64,000 nt of DNA from an uncultured Muribaculaceae bacterium (GTDB lineage Bacteria; Bacteroidota; Bacteroidia; Bacteroidales; Muribaculaceae): contig CAUBJF010000002.1 in NCBI GenBank assembly GCA_958436175.1, positions 1 to 64,000 of the forward strand. Direction: 5' to 3'. A model generated the notes under the pieces. That model made no database searches. It was not told where the DNA came from and saw only the letters and a program-made list of their open reading frames with translations. The position numbers and the translations under genes are program-made. Position 1 is the stretch's first letter. Each line of letters opens with the position of its first letter. Positions 60,738 to 64,000 of this stretch are shown in pieces.

Positions 60738-61583
60738 TTAAGAATGAAATTCTATCAGGCCTTCCATGGGGCTTTTGACTATCTTTCCCAGACGGAGACC
60801 GCAGTTGTTGGCAGCTTCCTTTAGTACGCTCTCCAGGTAATATGCCACAGAGCCTATAAAGTTTACAGGGTGTTTATCGTAGTCGATATACTGCATTACA
60901 TTACGACGGAAGAAGGATTCAAAGGACCTGAGTACCATTTCGTGAATCTCCGGAACAGAGATATTGTTTACTATGAACGGAACAACGGATGCGAGGAAAC
61001 GGTTGGCCTGTGGCTCACGGTAGACACGGCGGATGATGGTGAGAAGGTCGAGCTCGTACTCGTTGAGGAATTTTGTCGCTGTTGCCGCAGGCAGCTGATT
61101 TTTCAGTACGTTGCCGAGGAATATCTTGCCGAGGACAGCCCCGCTGCCTTCGTCTCCAAGAATATATCCGAGGGGAGATACGTTGTCGGCGATACCATTT
61201 CCGTCGTAGAGGCACGAATTGGAGCCGGTGCCGAGGATACAGGCAATTCCGGGCTCATGGCCGCAAAGAGCTCTGGCGGCAGCAAGCAGGTCAGAGAATG
61301 CCTCTATTTTGTCTGTACCGGGAAGTACGCTTCTTAGAGCGCGGCATACGTTACCGCATACTTCTGCGGAAATGCACCCTGCACCATAGAAATAGACTTC
61401 TTCGATTTTGTCCGAATAATCTCCAAGTTCGGGCATGAGTTCATCCTGCAGACGCTCTCTCATTTCTTCTTCTGTGAGCATCACCGCATTCATACCCATG
61501 GTAAAGATTTGCTTCTCAACCTTTTTACTACGAAGTACGCACCAGTTGATTTTGGTACTGCCACAGTCTGCTATCAGTTTCAT
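60738..61583 (-). CDS. BadF/BadG-type N-acetylhexosamine/MurNAc kinase (MurK-like), 281 aa
   Basis: An ASKHA-fold kinase with phosphate-1 loop DCGSTKINW at the N-terminus, phosphate-2 segment ILGTGSNSCLYDG and GYILGDEGSGAVLG, all typical of GlcNAc/MurNAc kinases. By context it phosphorylates a wall amino sugar, giving the substrate of MurQ, as MurK does in Tannerella. GlcNAc kinase activity is also possible from sequence alone. The start overlaps the DUF5009 stop by 4 bases (ATGA). Confidence 0.85.
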   Translation of the reverse strand: MKLIADCGSTKINWCVLRSKKVEKQIFTMGMNAVMLTEEEMRERLQDELMPELGDYSDKIEEVYFYGAGCISAEVCGNVCRALRSVLPGTDKIEAFSDLLAAARALCGHEPGIACILGTGSNSCLYDGNGIADNVSPLGYILGDEGSGAVLGKIFLGNVLKNQLPAATATKFLNEYELDLLTIIRRVYREPQANRFLASVVPFIVNNISVPEIHEMVLRSFESFFRRNVMQYIDYDKHPVNFIGSVAYYLESVLKEAANNCGLRLGKIVKSPMEGLIEFHS

Positions 61584-62737
61584 ATCTTGATGTATATTTT
61601 TTTCTTATAGAGCACGAATGCTACTATCCAGTTTAGTCCTACAAATAATAACGCGAATATAAGCGACGACAGGGTCGCATTGTCATGACAGACCGGTAAT
61701 ATGAGTCCGTTATAGATTAATCCTTTTATTGTCGTATCGCCGACATGAATTGATGTGAAGAGTATGCTGAGTATTCCTCCAAGGCAGTACATGAAAAGAG
61801 GGTTTACACCGAAAGCCTCGAAGAAGCGGCACCAGCCTTTATGATTCTTGATGTCGACGATCCATATCAGGAGTCCGAGGAACGAGCTTGCGAGGCCGCA
61901 TGTGGTCAGGACGAAAGACGGTGACCATATTTTTTTGTTGATAGGTATACCGAAATCGAGAAGGAATCCGCTGAAGGTCAAAATCGTTCCAACTATGAAA
62001 AGATAGTTTATGCGCAGGTTGTTGTCCTTGGTTCTCAGTATGAGTCCTCCGCAGAAGAAGCCTGTCAGCATATGTGCTATCGAAGGGATAGTGCCGAGGA
62101 GTCCTTCGGGATCGAATTTGAGGCGTTCGCCCCCGACATTTTCCGTGTACATATGATCGGGTCCTACCAGGTATCGGTCGACGACTGAGATAATATTGTC
62201 CTCGGAGTAGATGAGTCCATTGTATGCCAACAGAAGAATTGAGTAGACAGCAAGCAGGATGGTGATGATCCATGGGACTCGTCGTGGCTTTAGGGCGAGC
62301 GCGAGTATGGCTCCGAGGCCGTAGCACAGCCCTAAACGCGGCATGACACCTAGCACGCGCAGATGGTCGAAGCACATAGCAGCATCGATAATGCTTTGGT
62401 CGCCGGAGAGTCCATGCATGAATTGATTGAACCAGGCTATGAAGATGCCGATGAAATATATCAGGAAGGCGCGTCGGACAATCTTCCAGACGCAGGGTCC
62501 GGTCAGTTTGAAATCGTATTTGCGAAGGGAGAAATAGGTAGAAACGCCCATGATGAACATGAAGAAGGGAAAGACAAGGTCGGTCGGCGTGAGTCCGTTC
62601 CACTCTGCATGACGGAGAGGCGCATATATATTGCCCCACGAGCCGGGATTGTTTACAAGGATCATCCCGGCTATGGTGATGCCACGAAGAATGTCGAGAG
62701 CCAAGAGACGGCCGCTGTTTGTCTTCGCCGTTTTCAT
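61580..62737 (-). CDS. DUF5009 membrane protein, MurT-like transporter candidate (385 aa)
   Basis: About ten hydrophobic segments fill the protein. The N-terminus LALDILRGITIAGMILVNNP and the WNGLTPTDLVFPFFMFIMG block define the DUF5009/YeiB-NagX group, related to heparan-alpha-glucosaminide acetyltransferases. The gene is coupled (ATGA overlaps) both to the upstream FeS-protein gene and to the kinase gene. In Tannerella a membrane protein encoded just before murK and murQ (MurT) imports MurNAc. By position this gene is the candidate importer, but an acyltransferase role is equally open. Confidence 0.8.
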   Translation of the reverse strand: MKTAKTNSGRLLALDILRGITIAGMILVNNPGSWGNIYAPLRHAEWNGLTPTDLVFPFFMFIMGVSTYFSLRKYDFKLTGPCVWKIVRRAFLIYFIGIFIAWFNQFMHGLSGDQSIIDAAMCFDHLRVLGVMPRLGLCYGLGAILALALKPRRVPWIITILLAVYSILLLAYNGLIYSEDNIISVVDRYLVGPDHMYTENVGGERLKFDPEGLLGTIPSIAHMLTGFFCGGLILRTKDNNLRINYLFIVGTILTFSGFLLDFGIPINKKIWSPSFVLTTCGLASSFLGLLIWIVDIKNHKGWCRFFEAFGVNPLFMYCLGGILSILFTSIHVGDTTIKGLIYNGLILPVCHDNATLSSLIFALLFVGLNWIVAFVLYKKKIYIKI

Positions 62738-64000
62738 CGTTCGCTTTTACCTTTTATAGGGGTTGTACACTCGTCGACAAGATATACAATCGATTTGTAC
62801 GATATTCCCGAATTGTTGGTGAGACCAATTTCGCATGTCCTTGAGTTGGAGTAACCATAAAGGACACCGTTTTCTTCAAGTTCGGGTTTGAGTTTGCGGA
62901 GACCCCATTCGTTGAGTTCGGGAAAGGTAAAGCCTTTGTCTCCTGCAAATCCGCAACATCCGACTTGGGAGGGTACTACGACATGAGTAGAGCACTTTTG
63001 AGCTAATGCTATGAATTTAGATGTCAGTCCCATACGACGTGTAGAACAGGTCACATGTACGGCAATAGGTATGTCGGAACGGTGGAATTCGAGCTCAGGA
63101 GCGAGGTAGTCGAGGATGAATTCAGCCGGCTCGTAGAGCTTCATTGTCTTGATATTTTCGCGCATACGGTGCATGCAGGGACTCTGGTCGCATACTACGG
63201 GTATGATTCCGCCGTCGCTGGCTTCGGCAAGCGCTTTCTCAAGTTCATGTGTCTTTTGGTCGGCTATGTCGGGCATTCCCTTGCTCTCCCATATCATACC
63301 GCAGCAAAGATTGTCCATGTCTTTCGGGAAGATGACTTTAAAGCCAGCCTTGTGACACAGACGAACGAAAGTCTCGGCCAAGGGTGCGATTTTTTTATCT
63401 CTTTCTTCGGCAACACCCATAGATCTGTTGATGCACGATGGAAAGTATACGAGTCGTTTGTCTTTGACAGTCGTTGTGTCGCTGTTAAGTTTGTCGGGAT
63501 TGAAAGGTTTAGGCAAAGCCGGAGTCCATAAAGGCATACCGATTTTGTGCATGCCTTTTCCGAGACGTTCAACACCTTTGTCGCCTACGACGGCGTGGGC
63601 TGCATTGGCAGCTCCGAGGGCAAGACGCAGGCCGCAGGTTACAGACGAAAGGTGATTAGCAGCCCATCGACCGACCTTACGATCGAAATTGCTGTTGGTA
63701 ATTTCGCGAACCTTATGGATGAGATTGGCGGTGTTGATTTTCATCGGGCACGAAGTGCTGCACAAGCCGTCTCCCGCACATGTCTCGTTTCCATAGTATT
63801 TGAATTCCTTTTCAAGAGTGGCCAGCCGTTCCGGGTCGCCTCCGTCTTTGCGCAGACGCGACATCTCGCGGCATGACACGATGCGCTGACGTGCCGAAAG
63901 TGTGAGACCGCAACTTACGCAGTTCACCTCGCAGAAGCCACATTCGATACATTTGTCTACGGCAGGGTCAGTAAGTGGCAGTGGCTTCATATTGCGGATG
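62734..64000 (-). CDS. D-lactate dehydrogenase-like FAD/FeS protein, C-terminal part (partial)
   Basis: The frame is open to the window edge (codons I-R-N precede the first ATG at 63990), so the visible 420 residues are the C-terminal iron-sulfur half of a longer protein. Two 4Fe-4S binding clusters are seen in CIECGFCEVNCVSCG and CAGDGLCSTSCPM. Two later CCG-type cysteine motifs (DNLCCGMIWESKG and QVGCCGFAGDKGF) follow, as in the GlpC/LldE/HdrB type. This matches the large FAD-linked and Fe-S oxidases of Bacteroidetes that oxidise D-lactate or D-2-hydroxyacids. The lactyl group split off by MurQ makes D-lactate, so co-transcription here would join both steps of MurNAc use. Confidence 0.85.
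   Translation of the reverse strand, partial: IRNMKPLPLTDPAVDKCIECGFCEVNCVSCGLTLSARQRIVSCREMSRLRKDGGDPERLATLEKEFKYYGNETCAGDGLCSTSCPMKINTANLIHKVREITNSNFDRKVGRWAANHLSSVTCGLRLALGAANAAHAVVGDKGVERLGKGMHKIGMPLWTPALPKPFNPDKLNSDTTTVKDKRLVYFPSCINRSMGVAEERDKKIAPLAETFVRLCHKAGFKVIFPKDMDNLCCGMIWESKGMPDIADQKTHELEKALAEASDGGIIPVVCDQSPCMHRMRENIKTMKLYEPAEFILDYLAPELEFHRSDIPIAVHVTCSTRRMGLTSKFIALAQKCSTHVVVPSQVGCCGFAGDKGFTFPELNEWGLRKLKPELEENGVLYGYSNSRTCEIGLTNNSGISYKSIVYLVDECTTPIKGKSER

Noticed and set aside
1..64000. tRNA, rRNA, CRISPR arrays or insertion sequences
   Set aside because: I inspected the intergenic gaps and found no cloverleaf ends with CCA-type stems, no regularly spaced repeats with spacers and no transposase frames.

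Overview
The window is a chromosomal stretch of a Bacteroidales bacterium, most likely a gut Muribaculaceae-type genome. The family-level call is an inference. The supporting signs are TAnnTTTG -7 promoter boxes (several with a TTG or TTTG -33 box), few Shine-Dalgarno sequences, SpeI/SpeII-type lipoproteins, a TamL-type outer-membrane assembly lipoprotein, a class II NrdJ, a BT_3928-type DoxX protein beside DUF1599 and tpiA, and a murT-murK-murQ-like cluster known from Tannerella. I see no tRNA, rRNA, CRISPR array, insertion sequence or integrase.

Layout. 1-4161: the end of a CotH-like surface protein, two unknown lipoproteins preceded by the same 40-bp leader, and a TlpA-like lipoprotein. 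4328-10046: an AGCS amino-acid/sodium symporter, lgt, a TPR protein and nrdJ. 10138-17242: a DUF2130 coiled-coil protein (minus), then a secreted Ntn-hydrolase followed 11 nt later by a 1530-residue protein with a TIR-fold/DUF4062-like N-terminus, a P-loop ATPase and about 1000 residues of helical repeats. This STAND-like gene looks like an innate-immunity or signalling protein and is the most novel item here. 17352-22270: pyrG, yidC and an aspartate-type aminotransferase. 22271-22886: a decayed ORF with 12-bp tandem repeats. 22887-28048 (minus): histidine kinase, tamL and a HAD phosphatase in one run.

28049-28532 holds no protein gene but a convincing small RNA on the minus strand: a strong promoter, about 230 nt, an intrinsic terminator and a long closing helix, 6S-like. 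28533-35356: lptF/G-type permease with ribBA, a DPE2-like 4-alpha-glucanotransferase and a SIMPL protein. 35372-38355 (minus): rlmH, rfbD-like, prfC. 38427-39281: nadC. 39406-42077 (minus): dCMP deaminase, CtpA protease, 5-formyl-THF cyclo-ligase. 42219-44960 (minus): an N-acetylhexosamine-kinase-like gene and a GH20 hexosaminidase, with their own promoter and terminator. 45010-48897 (minus): clpC followed by a BNR_4 secreted protein. 49144-52953: gyrA and a TPR protein. 53014-56717: DUF1599, DoxX/BT_3928, tpiA, SPOR protein, folE. 56722-64000 (minus): the start of a D-lactate-dehydrogenase-like FeS protein running off the window, then a DUF5009 membrane protein, a BadF-type sugar kinase, murQ, an SGNH hydrolase and a UvrD-type helicase carrying an inserted DEDDh exonuclease.

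Most of the window is housekeeping. The accessory or unusual parts are 1-2100, 11568-17242, 22290-22886, 28127-28392 and 56722-63990.
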